NCBI RefSeq assembly: GCF_003173335.1 | Contig: NZ_QGMZ01000031.1 | Location: 1-36,111, forward strand | DNA length: 36,111 bases | Direction: 5' to 3' | Source: Methanospirillum stamsii | GTDB lineage: Archaea > Halobacteriota > Methanomicrobia > Methanomicrobiales > Methanospirillaceae | In this document: piece by piece, positions 1 to 9,026 of the stretch | Layout: every line of letters begins with the position of its first letter | How positions within the stretch are numbered: position 1 is the stretch's first letter | Notes under the pieces: generated by a model | What the model was told of the DNA's origin: nothing | What the model saw: only the letters and a program-made list of their open reading frames with translations | Database searches by the model: none | Position numbers and translations under genes: made by a program

Positions 1-73
1 AACCAATATTACCCTGAAGGTATTCGTCGGTTCTCCATTAAAACGGCCTCTTACGTTGCTCGCAGAAACATAT

Positions 74-139
74 ATACTTTCGTATTGTTCCCCTCGAAAC
101 AACTAACCCCGGCCGCTGGCTCCTGATGTTTCAGGAAGC
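74..139 (-). ncRNA. Candidate structured RNA (three consecutive hairpins) in the 1-349 non-coding region
   Basis: Read on the minus strand, three hairpins follow one another with almost no spacing. The first (139-119) has an eight-pair stem with one bulged base and an AACA loop. The second (102-85) is TTGTTTC-GAGG-GGAACAA. The third (85-74) is ATAC-GAAA-GTAT with a GNRA tetraloop. The second stem has a U-G wobble that pairs only if the minus strand is transcribed, which supports that orientation. A reading frame here (stop at 51-53) has AGGAGG just upstream of a possible TTG start, but it has no recognisable domain and the frame is stop-interrupted further on. The rest of 1-349 is AT-rich with an A-run at 231-239, a T-run on the minus strand that could end scpA transcription. 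I do not recognise an RNA family. The end of an IS200/IS605-type element is one alternative. Confidence 0.3.
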
Positions 140-349
140 GTGTGGGATTACATAGTTGAACGACGCCCCATAAATACATACCGGCGAATTCTGTAAAATG
201 ACACAACCTCCTGAACTTGTGAAATGAGAGAAAAAAAAAGTTAATCTCAAAATGAATCTTGAACAACCCGGATATTTTTAAGAAAACCGCTCCAATATAA
301 TCAAATTTTCTAAATCTCTAGTGAACTATGATATCACAATAGCGCAGAA

Positions 350-1084
350 TCAGTTCGTGGTCAAACCCTCACAAATTCCGGAAATGGGAGATGTCGCCGT
401 AGTAGGCTCAATATAAACCTCGCCAAAGAAGGTATCCTGGTAAATAAGAACCTGCCCTTCGTGCATCAGGAATAACAGTGGAATAAATACATGAACAAGA
501 GGCCAGGTAAGTTTCTTTGCAACATCAGAAAGAGTAGTCCGACCATCTAAAGCTGAATCAAGACAACAGGATAAGACTTCCATTGCACTATCATGGTACG
601 CTTCTTCATGGGCGATAGAAACCACTTCTTCAGTATATACCAGCCCTTCGATTACCCAAGGGTCACGCTGACGCCTCCGTTCTTCCTTTTCAGCATTCCG
701 GAGAAGATTAATCAGATCATAGAGAGTAATCGGTTGCTTTCTCATATTTTTGCGTTCAAGCCGTCGCTTTATCTCATGTTCCAGAAGTGAAACCGGATCA
801 TGTGATGCGGGAACGAGTGAATCCCCTGAAGAAAAATCTTCTTCAAACCCGTAATCTCCATCACTGTCTTCAATTCCTTCCGGCTCTTTCAGATATTCGG
901 ATTTTATCCGGAGTAATGTTGCTGCATAAAGAAGTGTTCTGGCAGAAAGCCGGAGATCAAGAGTCTCCTCTTTTTCCATCTCCTCAAAAAATTTATCCGT
1001 TACTTCAATAATATCAATATTCCAGGGATCAATTTCACCCCGTTCCGCCATTTTCACCAGGATTTCAACCGGATCATGAATCAT
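350..1084 (-). CDS. scpA: ScpA, kleisin subunit of the SMC condensin complex
   Basis: The 244-residue protein has the ScpA/kleisin layout. The N-terminal part begins with DPVEILVKMAERGEIDPWNIDI and continues with a helical stretch ending LSARTLLYAATLLRIKSEYL, which in this family binds the SMC neck. An acidic, variable linker follows at about residues 70-95. The C-terminal winged-helix part ends in VFIPLLFLMHEGQVLIYQDTFFGEVYI and would contact the SMC head. ScpA bridges the two heads of an SMC dimer to form the DNA-embracing ring used in chromosome compaction and segregation. The ATG overlaps the end of smc by 11 bases, so the two are translated from one mRNA. No scpB follows within the window. 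Confidence 0.93.
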   Translation of the reverse strand: MIHDPVEILVKMAERGEIDPWNIDIIEVTDKFFEEMEKEETLDLRLSARTLLYAATLLRIKSEYLKEPEGIEDSDGDYGFEEDFSSGDSLVPASHDPVSLLEHEIKRRLERKNMRKQPITLYDLINLLRNAEKEERRRQRDPWVIEGLVYTEEVVSIAHEEAYHDSAMEVLSCCLDSALDGRTTLSDVAKKLTWPLVHVFIPLLFLMHEGQVLIYQDTFFGEVYIEPTTATSPISGICEGLTTN

Positions 1085-4000
1085 CCATGCTCACCCCGGT
1101 TACAAGAGTGGTTTTATCGGGCCGGATAGTAACACCCAGAATCCTGTCAGCAGCATCTATCATCGGTTTTCGAAGAGAGATATTGATAAATTGCGATGTA
1201 TGTGACAATTCACGAATCATTTCAGCGATCCTTACTACATTTGATCCGTCAAGATTCATATCAACTTCATCAAACGCATAAAATGGAGCAGGAATTGCTT
1301 TCTGAATCGAAAAAATAAACGCCAGAGTTGTCAGTGATTTTTCACCACCGGAAAGGGCAGTCAGATGATGAACTTTTTTGTCCCTTGGCTGAACAGCAAA
1401 AGATAATCCACCAGTAAAGGGATCCTCAGGATTTTCAAGTTTCAGCTCACCGGTGCCCATGGTAAGACGTGAAAAAATTTCCCGGAAATTTTTATCGATT
1501 TCCTGAAATGCTTCATTAAAAGCCTCAAATTTTTTCCTGGAAAAAAATTCAATTCGATCTTTTATATCAGACATCTCCCGTTCCAAAACCTCAATACGGG
1601 ACATCCGTTCAGAAACCACCGCGTGAACCTGCTCATACTCTTCAATTGCACGCATGTTCACATCCCCGAGTTTACCAATAGAAACGGAAGTAGTCTCAAT
1701 TCGTTCATCGATCTCCTGTTCAGTAAGAGAAGTGACAGAGTCTCCGGCTTCCTCTGAAAGACTTTTAATATCTGCATTAATCAGGAGTAATTTTTCATCC
1801 ATGCTTTCAATTTTCAGCAGGATCCGATCCATTTTACCAACAAATTCACGGACCTCTGCATCAAATGCATCAGCTTTTTGCGAAAGAGATGCCCGTTCGG
1901 TCCGGAGCCCTTCTATCTCCTGTGAAAATTGTGCGACGGTCTGCTCAGCATCTTTTATTTCGTTTTCTTTACTACCTATTTCCGATTTCCAGGCCTCTAT
2001 TTCATCATCATACCGTTTGATCTGCTCACGGACACGTTCCATCTGCTGGCGTTCTTCATCCACCTTCTTTTGTGCAAAGGAGAGTTCCAACCGGATTTCA
2101 GCAATTTCCTGCTCCTTATTCCGAAGTCGTCTTTGAACTTCCTCTATCTGTCTTTGCGACTCCTCACGCTGCTCATAAAGAAGAGGTATCCCGGTATCAG
2201 AAAGACGCACAGAAATTTCTTCTACCTGTTTCTGTAGTCTTGAAATTTCCTCATTTTTCTCTTCAATCGCCTTTTCTGCCGCAGCAAGTTCATCAACTCC
2301 ACAGGGTTCTCCTATCCCGGCGTTTGAACGTTGAGTCTTGAGCGAATCCATCTCTGATATGAGAGAAGTCACTGCAGATTCGGCAGATTCAATCTGACCT
2401 TTTGCACGAACGATAGCACTTTCAAGTTCTAGTCTTCTTTTTTGTGTCTCGTCCCGTTCACCCGTTTGGACAGATAATTCTCCTGCAAGAATCTGTTCCT
2501 CGGTTGTTATCATTGAGAGACGGGCGGAGAGCTCCTTCACCTCATCAACTGATGATGAACCAAATCCTCCGGATTCTTTTCTCACACTGCCACCAGTCAT
2601 TGAACCGGAAGGCTCAACCAGTGACCCGTCAGGAGTAACCATCCTGAATGTGCCAATTCTCTTCCTGGCATGTTCAAGTGAATCCACAACCAGAGTAGAG
2701 CCAAGCACCACTCGAAATGCCACATCAAATTTCGGATCATAATCCAGAAGGGAAATTGCAAATCCGATGATGTCATTGCCTGATGGAAGAGGAGGAAGTG
2801 GTTTTGACCTGATTTTATTGAGGGGAAGAAATGTTACCCGGCCAAGTTTATTTTCCTGTAGATACCGGATCGCCTCAGCAGCAATCTGGTCATTCTCCAC
2901 GACAACAAAATGGATCTTTCCACCAGCAGCAATATTCATGGCCGTTGCATGTTCAGGTCTGCAGGAAGCGAGATCTCCAATGGTCCCACATACTCCCTCC
3001 ATCCCCATAACTGCCTCCATAGCACGGCTATACCGACCCTGGACCTGCTGTTGTGCCTCTTTTTTCCCAATTTCGATCTTTAGATCACGAATCTGTCTAA
3101 GTATCCGTTCGTGTTCTTCTCGTTTGGTATAAAGAGCAGTGTCATATGTTCCCATCCGCCGGTCATACTCGCGCTTTTCTTCATTCAACCGGTCGAATGC
3201 ATTCTTAAGGGCAGCAACATCCTCATTTTTTATGACCAGTTCTTTTTCAATAGCGATAATCCTGGAAGTGAGCCGATCAGATTCGGCATTGCGCATCCGG
3301 GAACGTTCAATAAGTATATCCTGCTGGTGGAGAAGTTCTCCCCGTAAATCACGAGCATCATGGATTTTCATCCGCAATGATTCCAACTGGGTCTCATCTT
3401 CTTCAAGACCTTTTGTTTCCCGTGTTATTGTCTGTGAAATCCGATCAAACTCTTTTTGTACTACTGAAGTAGTCATAGAAAGATTGGTCCTGTCTATCAT
3501 CAGACTGCGCAATTCAGAGTCTCTTGCTCCGGCACGTTCCTCCTGTCTTTTTACACCAGCGAATAACTCAGATAATCTTTTGTTAGCCTCATCGCGGTCC
3601 CTTCCTGCCCTGTCAATAGATCGATGAAGACTATCAATAGCCGCCTTTGCCTCAGCAATCCGGGAAACAAGAGCCATATATTCACTACCGGTTTTCGCGG
3701 TAATTTTCTGGTCGATGGCCCCGATTTCTTCTTTTACAAAATCCCGTTCATGCGATTTCCAGGAAATATCTCCTTCTATCTGGGTAACCTGACTTTTTTC
3801 TTCTGATATCGCCTGAATAAGTGCATCCTGATCTTTTTTCTTGGTCGCAAGACGTGCAGCACTGAGACACCGGGTGAGATTTTTCAATTCGTCCTGTAAT
3901 GTCCGGTATTGAACAGCCTGTTCTTTCTGCTTCTCAAGCTGTTTCAGACGGAGAGTAAGTTCCTCAAGGTGAACAGATTCTTCCGAAATCCGGTCTTTTA

Positions 4001-4517
4001 CCTGGGAAAGTTCCCCAAGAGCCAAATCTTTTTTCGTATCAAACTCTGCAACACCAGCTATCTCATCTATTATCTTCCGGCGCTCCGTATCACTCATTTC
4101 GATGATTCGGTTGATATCACCCTGCATGACAACATTGTAACCATGAGGAACAATACCATGGCCGGCAAGAAAATCCAGCAGCTCTCCCTGGCGACAGGAA
4201 CGCCCGTTCAGGTAAAGATAATTGTAATAGGTATTTTCAGTTCTTTTTATTCGACGTTTGATTATTGTGCCATCTGAAAAGGTAATTTCAACTTCTGCAA
4301 TATTCCGGTCAGAATTTAGATTCAGAAGATCAGTCAGTCTCTCAGCACGCAGATGGCGGGATGAAGAAAGAGCCAGTGCAAAAAGGATACAATCAATGAT
4401 ATTGCTTTTCCCGGATCCATTTGGTCCGGAAATTATGGTGAAACCAGGTAAAAATGGGATTTTTGTTTTTCTCCCAAATGATTTGAAATTATCAATCTCA
4501 AGTTGTGTTATATGCAA
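1074..4517 (-). CDS. smc: SMC chromosome segregation ATPase
   Basis: This is a full-length SMC protein of about 1147 residues that compacts and segregates DNA by ATP-driven looping. Walker A is GPNGSGKS near residue 31. Long coiled coils flank a hinge around residues 490-640 (VCGTIGDLASCRPEH ... GSMTGGSVRKESGG). Near the C-terminus come the ABC signature LSGGEKSLTTLAF and the Walker B region PAPFYAFDEVDMNLDGSN. The frame can be extended to a TTG at 4535, but the family begins close to LHITQLEIDNFKSF. The TTG at 4517 has a GGTG ribosome binding site 9-12 bases upstream, so I chose it; the start is non-ATG either way. It follows the small coiled-coil gene at 4556-4999 and overlaps scpA. Confidence 0.95.
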   Translation of the reverse strand: MHITQLEIDNFKSFGRKTKIPFLPGFTIISGPNGSGKSNIIDCILFALALSSSRHLRAERLTDLLNLNSDRNIAEVEITFSDGTIIKRRIKRTENTYYNYLYLNGRSCRQGELLDFLAGHGIVPHGYNVVMQGDINRIIEMSDTERRKIIDEIAGVAEFDTKKDLALGELSQVKDRISEESVHLEELTLRLKQLEKQKEQAVQYRTLQDELKNLTRCLSAARLATKKKDQDALIQAISEEKSQVTQIEGDISWKSHERDFVKEEIGAIDQKITAKTGSEYMALVSRIAEAKAAIDSLHRSIDRAGRDRDEANKRLSELFAGVKRQEERAGARDSELRSLMIDRTNLSMTTSVVQKEFDRISQTITRETKGLEEDETQLESLRMKIHDARDLRGELLHQQDILIERSRMRNAESDRLTSRIIAIEKELVIKNEDVAALKNAFDRLNEEKREYDRRMGTYDTALYTKREEHERILRQIRDLKIEIGKKEAQQQVQGRYSRAMEAVMGMEGVCGTIGDLASCRPEHATAMNIAAGGKIHFVVVENDQIAAEAIRYLQENKLGRVTFLPLNKIRSKPLPPLPSGNDIIGFAISLLDYDPKFDVAFRVVLGSTLVVDSLEHARKRIGTFRMVTPDGSLVEPSGSMTGGSVRKESGGFGSSSVDEVKELSARLSMITTEEQILAGELSVQTGERDETQKRRLELESAIVRAKGQIESAESAVTSLISEMDSLKTQRSNAGIGEPCGVDELAAAEKAIEEKNEEISRLQKQVEEISVRLSDTGIPLLYEQREESQRQIEEVQRRLRNKEQEIAEIRLELSFAQKKVDEERQQMERVREQIKRYDDEIEAWKSEIGSKENEIKDAEQTVAQFSQEIEGLRTERASLSQKADAFDAEVREFVGKMDRILLKIESMDEKLLLINADIKSLSEEAGDSVTSLTEQEIDERIETTSVSIGKLGDVNMRAIEEYEQVHAVVSERMSRIEVLEREMSDIKDRIEFFSRKKFEAFNEAFQEIDKNFREIFSRLTMGTGELKLENPEDPFTGGLSFAVQPRDKKVHHLTALSGGEKSLTTLAFIFSIQKAIPAPFYAFDEVDMNLDGSNVVRIAEMIRELSHTSQFINISLRKPMIDAADRILGVTIRPDKTTLVTGVSMDDS

Positions 4518-4555
4518 ACCCTTACACCAGAGCAAGGATGGGAACGATATTCAGG

Positions 4556-4999
4556 TTACGAACCTTCTGCAGGATCCTTATCTTCTGCAATAATGAGATC
4601 ATTCTGACCTGGTCTGCCCTGATTATCTTTTGCTTTCATCCTGGCAGTACGGGCAGAGGCGACAATAATGTCATCACCCATATCTTTTTCGGGCAGTAAT
4701 GTCCCGTCTGGCTGCATCTTCAGAGTTACCTTGCCTTTTACCGGATGTGGCTGGACTTTTTCAGGATCACTCTTAATCTCGGTAATCTCACGCTCAACTT
4801 TCCCTCTTGAGATTGGCGGAGCTACAGCCTGAATTACCGGTGGGGGCCGTTGTTCCTTCTTTAGTTTCATAACAACAGCCTTCATGTCCAGCATTTCATC
4901 GGTAAGACCCTTGATAAGGGCATCCAGATCTGCTAATTTCCGCTCGAGCAGACGGACCCGTTCATCAAGATTATTCGTCCCATATCCTTCGTCACTCAT
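4556..4999 (-). CDS. Small coiled-coil protein upstream of smc, function unknown
   Basis: A 147-residue protein of no recognised family. Residues 10-55 (NNLDERVRLLERKLADLDALIKG and onward to MKKL-type repeats) show a heptad pattern typical of a coiled coil. The rest is basic, proline-rich and probably disordered, with a shorter charged C-terminal part. There is no signal peptide or membrane segment. The frame extends upstream to 5116, but the ATG at 4999 is preceded by AGGT at a suitable distance and lies about 34 bases after a predicted transcription start, so I used it. It sits first in the operon, 38 bases before smc, which suggests a role linked to SMC. That role is inferred from position only. 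Confidence 0.7.
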   Translation of the reverse strand: MSDEGYGTNNLDERVRLLERKLADLDALIKGLTDEMLDMKAVVMKLKKEQRPPPVIQAVAPPISRGKVEREITEIKSDPEKVQPHPVKGKVTLKMQPDGTLLPEKDMGDDIIVASARTARMKAKDNQGRPGQNDLIIAEDKDPAEGS

Positions 5000-5054
5000 G
5001 AATAACAGACCTGTTTGTCCGGTTCTACTATCTTTGTAACTATTTGATACTAAT

Positions 5055-5064
5055 ACATATATAT
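5055..5064 (-). promoter_or_regulatory. TATA box for the coiled-coil protein-smc-scpA operon
   Basis: On the minus strand AATATATATG is preceded by a purine-rich stretch (GAAGGGG) suitable as a BRE. The expected transcription start is near 5033, giving a leader of about 34 bases with the AGGT ribosome binding site. Confidence 0.5.
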
Positions 5065-5137
5065 TCCCCTTCTCATTTTTTCGAAATAACAATATTTCAA
5101 CATCCTGAATACCCAATTCTCACAAAGGCCACAAAGC

Positions 5138-5144
5138 CATATTA
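5138..5144 (+). promoter_or_regulatory. TATA box for the glyA operon, probably leaderless
   Basis: CATATTA centred near 5141 is preceded by AAAGCC as a possible BRE. Transcription would start near 5168, essentially at the glyA start codon. No ribosome binding site is visible before the ATGs at 5158, 5164 and 5170, which fits a leaderless mRNA. Confidence 0.4.
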
Positions 5145-5169
5145 CCTTATATGCCAGATGTGTATGCAC

Positions 5170-6414
5170 ATGTCCTATCTGGAAACGACTGATCCAGAAA
5201 TTGCAGCGATCATCGATAAAGAAACCAATCGTCAGATTAACGGTCTTGAACTCATTGCTTCAGAAAATGTCGTAAGCAGGGCAGTCCTTGAAGCTTCAGG
5301 TTCTATCATGACGAACAAGTACGCCGAAGGATATCCTGGCAAACGATACTATGGCGGCTGTGAATTTCATGATATGGCTGAAAACCTGGCACGTGACAGA
5401 GTTTGTTCCCTGTTTGGTGCAGAGCATGCAAATGTTCAGCCACATTCCGGTAGTCAGGCCAACATGGCAGTGTATTTTTCGGCAATAAAACCCGGAGATA
5501 AAATTCTGTCAATGAACCTGTCTCAGGGGGGACATCTTTCTCATGGTTCACCCGTCAACTTTTCAGGAATAATCTATGAGTCCCATCAGTATGGTGTTGA
5601 CCTGAAGACAGAACGCATGGACTATGGCAGCATTGCTGAGATGGCACGAAAGGTAAAGCCAAAAATCATCGTTTGTGGTGCTAGTGCCTACCCGAGGGAG
5701 ATCGATTTTAAGGCTTTTGCCGAAATTGCGAATGAAGTGGATGCGTACTGTATGGCAGATATTGCGCACATCGCAGGTCTTTGCGCCACCGGCATCCATC
5801 CAACCCCGGTGGGACACACCACCTTTACCACATCCACCACACATAAAACCCTCCGCGGCCCTCGTGGTGGATTTATCCTTTGTGACAAAGAATGGGCAGC
5901 TCCAATAGATAAGTCAGTATTTCCGGGAATGCAGGGTGGACCGCTCATGCATATAATCTCTGCAAAAGCGGTATGTTTCAAGGAAGCCTCAACAAAGGAA
6001 TTTGTGAAATACTCACAGCAGGTCGTAAAAAACTCACGTGTTCTTGCAGACACCCTGCAGAGTAATAATGTAAGACTGGTCTCGGGTGGAACGGATAACC
6101 ATCTCTGTCTTCTTGACCTGACCAACTTTGGAATTACCGGACTTGAAGCAGAACAGGCTCTTGGAAATGCCGGAATAACGGTCAATAAAAATACCATTCC
6201 AAACGAGACAAAAAGTCCATTTGTTACCAGCGGTCTTCGGGTAGGAACCCCCGCGGTCACCAGCAGGGGTATGAAAGAGAGTGAAATGAAACAGATTGGT
6301 GAATGGATCTCTTCAATCATCCGCGAATCCAAAAATACCACTCTCCAGGAAAAGGTCAGGGAAGAAGTCAAATCTCTTGCCAGCAAATACCCTCTTTATC
6401 CTGATTTGTCATGA
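5170..6414 (+). CDS. glyA: Serine hydroxymethyltransferase
   Basis: GlyA (414 residues, cytoplasmic) interconverts serine and glycine with a tetrahydropterin one-carbon carrier, using PLP. Diagnostic segments are [18 protein letters not shown] near residue 25, [18 protein letters not shown], the PLP region [10 protein letters not shown], and [12 protein letters not shown] with the Schiff-base lysine at about K226. The frame is open to 5044, but the family starts near [10 protein letters not shown]. ATGs at 5158, 5164 and 5170 are all possible and none has a ribosome binding site. I chose 5170 because translation from it gives the usual length and a TATA box lies about 28 bases upstream. The stop overlaps folD by four bases (ATGA), indicating translational coupling in a cofactor operon. 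Confidence 0.95.
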   Translation: MSYLETTDPEIAAIIDKETNRQINGLELIASENVVSRAVLEASGSIMTNKYAEGYPGKRYYGGCEFHDMAENLARDRVCSLFGAEHANVQPHSGSQANMAVYFSAIKPGDKILSMNLSQGGHLSHGSPVNFSGIIYESHQYGVDLKTERMDYGSIAEMARKVKPKIIVCGASAYPREIDFKAFAEIANEVDAYCMADIAHIAGLCATGIHPTPVGHTTFTTSTTHKTLRGPRGGFILCDKEWAAPIDKSVFPGMQGGPLMHIISAKAVCFKEASTKEFVKYSQQVVKNSRVLADTLQSNNVRLVSGGTDNHLCLLDLTNFGITGLEAEQALGNAGITVNKNTIPNETKSPFVTSGLRVGTPAVTSRGMKESEMKQIGEWISSIIRESKNTTLQEKVREEVKSLASKYPLYPDLS

Positions 6415-7250
6415 TACTCGATGGTAAAGGACTTGCAGCACGGCGACTGGAACTGTTAAAAGAAGATATCCTCGAAGAAAAGTTGTCACCCACCCTGGCA
6501 ACTGTTATTGTCGGGGATGATCCTGCCTCCCACATGTATGTCCGCATGAAACACCGTGCATGTGAACAGGTGGGCATCAATTCAGTTAATGTCACCCTTC
6601 CGGCAGATACCACTACCAAAACGGTTCTCGACCGGATAAGACAGTTAAATGAAGATCCTGATATTGATGGGATACTAGTTCAACTCCCACTCCCGGAAGG
6701 CATTGATACAGAATCGGTTATCGCATCAATTAACCCGGAAAAGGATGTTGATGGATTTCATCCTCTGAATATGGGAAGGTTGATGACCGGGCTTCCAGGT
6801 CCACGGCCGTGTACCCCAAAGGGTATCATGACTCTTCTTTCAGAATATAATATTCCGACATCAGGCAAAAGGGCCGTAATTGTCGGGAGAAGTGTTGACG
6901 TCGGACGTCCCATCGGACTCCTGCTCCTTCATGCCGATGCCACGGTCACCATCTGCCATAGTAAAACAGAAAACCTTGCTGAAATTACCAGACAGGCGGA
7001 TATTCTGGTAAGTGCTGCAGGTAGAGCAGGAATTATTACTGCAGACATGGTAAAACCCGGGGAATCAGTCATAGATGTCGGAACAAACCAGGTAAATGGA
7101 AAACTCTGTGGCGATGTCAGTTTCTCAGAAGTTGAGAAGATTGCCGGTGCAATAACCCCGGTTCCGGGAGGTGTAGGTCCGATGACTATTGCATCTCTTA
7201 TGGAAAACACCGCAGATATCGCAAGGAACCGATGCGTTCATTTCATGTGA
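6411..7250 (+). CDS. folD: FolD, methylene-tetrahydrofolate dehydrogenase/methenyl-tetrahydrofolate cyclohydrolase
   Basis: The 279-residue FolD has all the family signatures. The catalytic lysine lies in [14 protein letters not shown] (K47). [10 protein letters not shown] (Q91) and [10 protein letters not shown] (D114) form the substrate site. [17 protein letters not shown] for NADP binding, and [11 protein letters not shown] at the C-terminus complete it. FolD oxidises 5,10-methylene-H4F and hydrolyses the methenyl form to 10-formyl-H4F. Methanogens normally use tetrahydromethanopterin with other enzymes, so FolD points to a separate tetrahydrofolate pool for biosynthesis, as known in Methanosarcina barkeri. 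Its ATG overlaps glyA's stop, and its 3' end overlaps the next gene by 19 bases. Confidence 0.94.
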   Translation: MILDGKGLAARRLELLKEDILEEKLSPTLATVIVGDDPASHMYVRMKHRACEQVGINSVNVTLPADTTTKTVLDRIRQLNEDPDIDGILVQLPLPEGIDTESVIASINPEKDVDGFHPLNMGRLMTGLPGPRPCTPKGIMTLLSEYNIPTSGKRAVIVGRSVDVGRPIGLLLLHADATVTICHSKTENLAEITRQADILVSAAGRAGIITADMVKPGESVIDVGTNQVNGKLCGDVSFSEVEKIAGAITPVPGGVGPMTIASLMENTADIARNRCVHFM

Positions 7251-8041
7251 AGGGAATCCACATCGGCGGGCATCGTCCTGTACTGATGGGAATCCTGAAT
7301 TTAAGTCCGGAGTCTTTTTACTCCGGATCATTTGTTCCCTTTTCTTCTATCGAAGAGACTGCAGAACAGATGGTTTCACAGGGTGCCGATATTCTTGATA
7401 TTGGTGCAAGAAGCACTGCTCCCGGAAGCACTCCGATATCTGTGGCAGAAGAATGTCAAAGAATCGAAGAGTGCCTCTCCATTCTTGAAGGTTCTGGTTA
7501 TTGTATCAGTGTTGATACCATGCATCCGGAGGTTTTAAAAACCGCCCTTCAGTATGATATCTCCCTTGTTAATGATATATCCGGATTATTACACCCTGAA
7601 ATGGGATCTTTGGTTGCAGACTCAGACCTTCCGGCTATTTTAATGGCTACTTCAAAAATACCGGGAGATGCTCTAACATTCAATGGAACAATCGAGAATG
7701 TTAGTCATGTCATAAGGCGGGCAGCGGCTTATGATATCACAAATATCATCCTCGATCCGGCAATTGGAAAATGGATTCCGGAAAGAAACCCCCAGGAGGA
7801 TTGGGAATTGTGTAGCCGCTTTTCAGACCTTAAAGAATTTGATTTTCCCCTCCTTGCAGCAGTTTCGAGAAAATCATTTATCGGCGATCTGACCGGAAGA
7901 TCCACCGATGATCGACTGGCAGGAACCCTTGCAGTTACAACCAGCCTCATCGAAAAAGGAGCAGATGTAGTGCGAGCGCATGACATCCCTGAAACTCTCG
8001 ATGTTATCAACACAGTCATTCACCTGCAGGAATTCTCATGA
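7232..8041 (+). CDS. folP: Dihydropteroate synthase
   Basis: A single-domain, 269-residue TIM-barrel protein of the pterin-binding family. Motifs in order are [12 protein letters not shown] (residues 19-30), [54 protein letters not shown] and VVRAHDI. These match the dihydropterin pyrophosphate and aryl-amine sites of dihydropteroate synthases. Archaeal members act in folate synthesis (p-aminobenzoate) or methanopterin synthesis (ribofuranosyl-aminobenzene phosphate), and the sequence alone does not decide which. The operon with folD and a FolC2-like ligase favours folate. The ATG lies inside the end of folD, and the stop overlaps the next gene by four bases. Confidence 0.82.
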   Translation: MRSFHVKGIHIGGHRPVLMGILNLSPESFYSGSFVPFSSIEETAEQMVSQGADILDIGARSTAPGSTPISVAEECQRIEECLSILEGSGYCISVDTMHPEVLKTALQYDISLVNDISGLLHPEMGSLVADSDLPAILMATSKIPGDALTFNGTIENVSHVIRRAAAYDITNIILDPAIGKWIPERNPQEDWELCSRFSDLKEFDFPLLAAVSRKSFIGDLTGRSTDDRLAGTLAVTTSLIEKGADVVRAHDIPETLDVINTVIHLQEFS

Positions 8042-8814
8042 ACCCATCATTTCAGATTTTTGGTCTGCAGACTGAAATCATAAAGCCCAAAGACTCTCTC
8101 CTTTCTTATGTGCAAAATGCGATGAATAATCTGCATCTCACCTTCGAGGATAAGGATATTCTGGTTATCGCAGAATCAGCTGTTGCAACTGCGCAGGGAA
8201 GGATTGCAAGTCTTTCTGATCAGGTGCCTTCAGAAAGAGCAAAAGAGGTTGCTCATCAGTATGACATGGACCCTGCACTTGTAGAGATTGTACTAAGAGA
8301 ATCAGAATCTATTATCGGAGGTATACCAGGTTTTTTGCTCTGTATTAAATCCGGTCACCTGCTCCCCAATGCCGGGATAGACGGATCGAATGCTCCGGAC
8401 GGACAAGTGACACTCTTACCTGAAGATCCTGATGCAACGGCAAAAAAAATACGGACTGAGATCTTCCAAAAGTCAGGAAAACTTGTTGCAGTCCTCATTA
8501 TTGACAGCAGAACACATCCCATGCGATATGGTTGTGGGGGTGTTGCGATTGCATGTTCAGGAATACCTGCTGTTATAGATGAACGAGGGAAAAAGGATCT
8601 TTTTGGAAGGGAACTAAAGGTTACTCGGAGAGCTGTCGCAGATAATATTGCATCCGCAGCCGAGCTTATAATGGGAGAATCTGACGAGCGTATACCTGCA
8701 GTTCTTGTAAGAGGTCTTGAGGTTCCTTTTGGAGAATTCGAAGGAATTGAACTAATATCTCCTGATGAATGCCTTTTTATCGGAAGCCTTAAAAAACAAC
8801 TAAAAACAGATTAA
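8038..8814 (+). CDS. Divergent CofE-family gamma-glutamyl ligase, possibly FolC2-type dihydrofolate synthase
   Basis: The 258-residue protein belongs to the F420-0:gamma-glutamyl ligase family. It keeps PSERAKEVA, LPNAGIDGSNAP, LLPEDPDATAKKIR, IACSGIPAVIDERGKKDLFGRELKVTR and the ending AAELIMGE ... PAVLVRGL. The central motif differs from genuine CofE: where CofE has D-T-x-G-R followed by R-x-G, this protein has IIDSRTHPMRYGCGG. The metal-binding aspartate is kept but the nearby substrate-contact residues are changed. A CofE-family protein in Chlamydia (CT611) replaces FolC in folate synthesis. With glyA, folD and folP directly upstream and an ATGA overlap, glutamylation of dihydropteroate is a good candidate activity. 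CofE itself remains an alternative. Confidence 0.72.
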   Translation: MNPSFQIFGLQTEIIKPKDSLLSYVQNAMNNLHLTFEDKDILVIAESAVATAQGRIASLSDQVPSERAKEVAHQYDMDPALVEIVLRESESIIGGIPGFLLCIKSGHLLPNAGIDGSNAPDGQVTLLPEDPDATAKKIRTEIFQKSGKLVAVLIIDSRTHPMRYGCGGVAIACSGIPAVIDERGKKDLFGRELKVTRRAVADNIASAAELIMGESDERIPAVLVRGLEVPFGEFEGIELISPDECLFIGSLKKQLKTD

Positions 8815-8821
8815 ATGAAAA

Positions 8822-9004
8822 TTAATACTTTTTTAATCCATGCAGCAGAATTACAACTCCGGCCAGTATTACGATTATCGGCCAGAATGGAAAACTAACA
8901 TTCCAATAACCCATATCATTACCAAGCCATACAATACCCCAGCTAATAATGAATATTCCAAGAACTAATCCACCAATACTCATTCTGTTCATATAATTTT
9001 GCAT
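8822..9004 (-). CDS. Small two-helix membrane protein (LiaF/DUF5668-like)
   Basis: A 60-residue membrane protein starting MQNYMNRMSIGG. Two hydrophobic segments, GLVLGIFIISWGIVWLG and FPFWPIIVILAGVVILLHG, are separated by a short loop. A WP residue pair opens the second helix, the pattern of LiaI/LiaF-type transmembrane domains in cell-envelope stress proteins. The frame extends to 9085, but the ATG at 9004 has AGG at a proper distance and lies 22 bases after the stop of the zinc-ribbon gene, so the two form an operon. Function unknown; a sensor or accessory role at the membrane is only a guess. Confidence 0.6.
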   Translation of the reverse strand: MQNYMNRMSIGGLVLGIFIISWGIVWLGNDMGYWNVSFPFWPIIVILAGVVILLHGLKKY

Positions 9005-9026
9005 ATTTTTTCCTACTTCACATAAT

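Noticed and set aside
51-266. A 71-residue reading frame on the minus strand with AGGAGG near a TTG in its middle
   Set aside because: No domain is recognisable, the likely internal start gives only about 50 residues, and the frame overlaps three strong hairpins, so a structured RNA explains it better. Kept only as an alternative.
1654-2136. A 160-residue Ser/Arg-rich reading frame antisense to smc
   Set aside because: Its composition mirrors the coiled-coil codons of smc on the other strand and no start signal is present.
5688-6386. A 232-residue reading frame antisense to glyA
   Set aside because: It is a shadow of glyA codons: the sense frame has complete family motifs, while this one has none.
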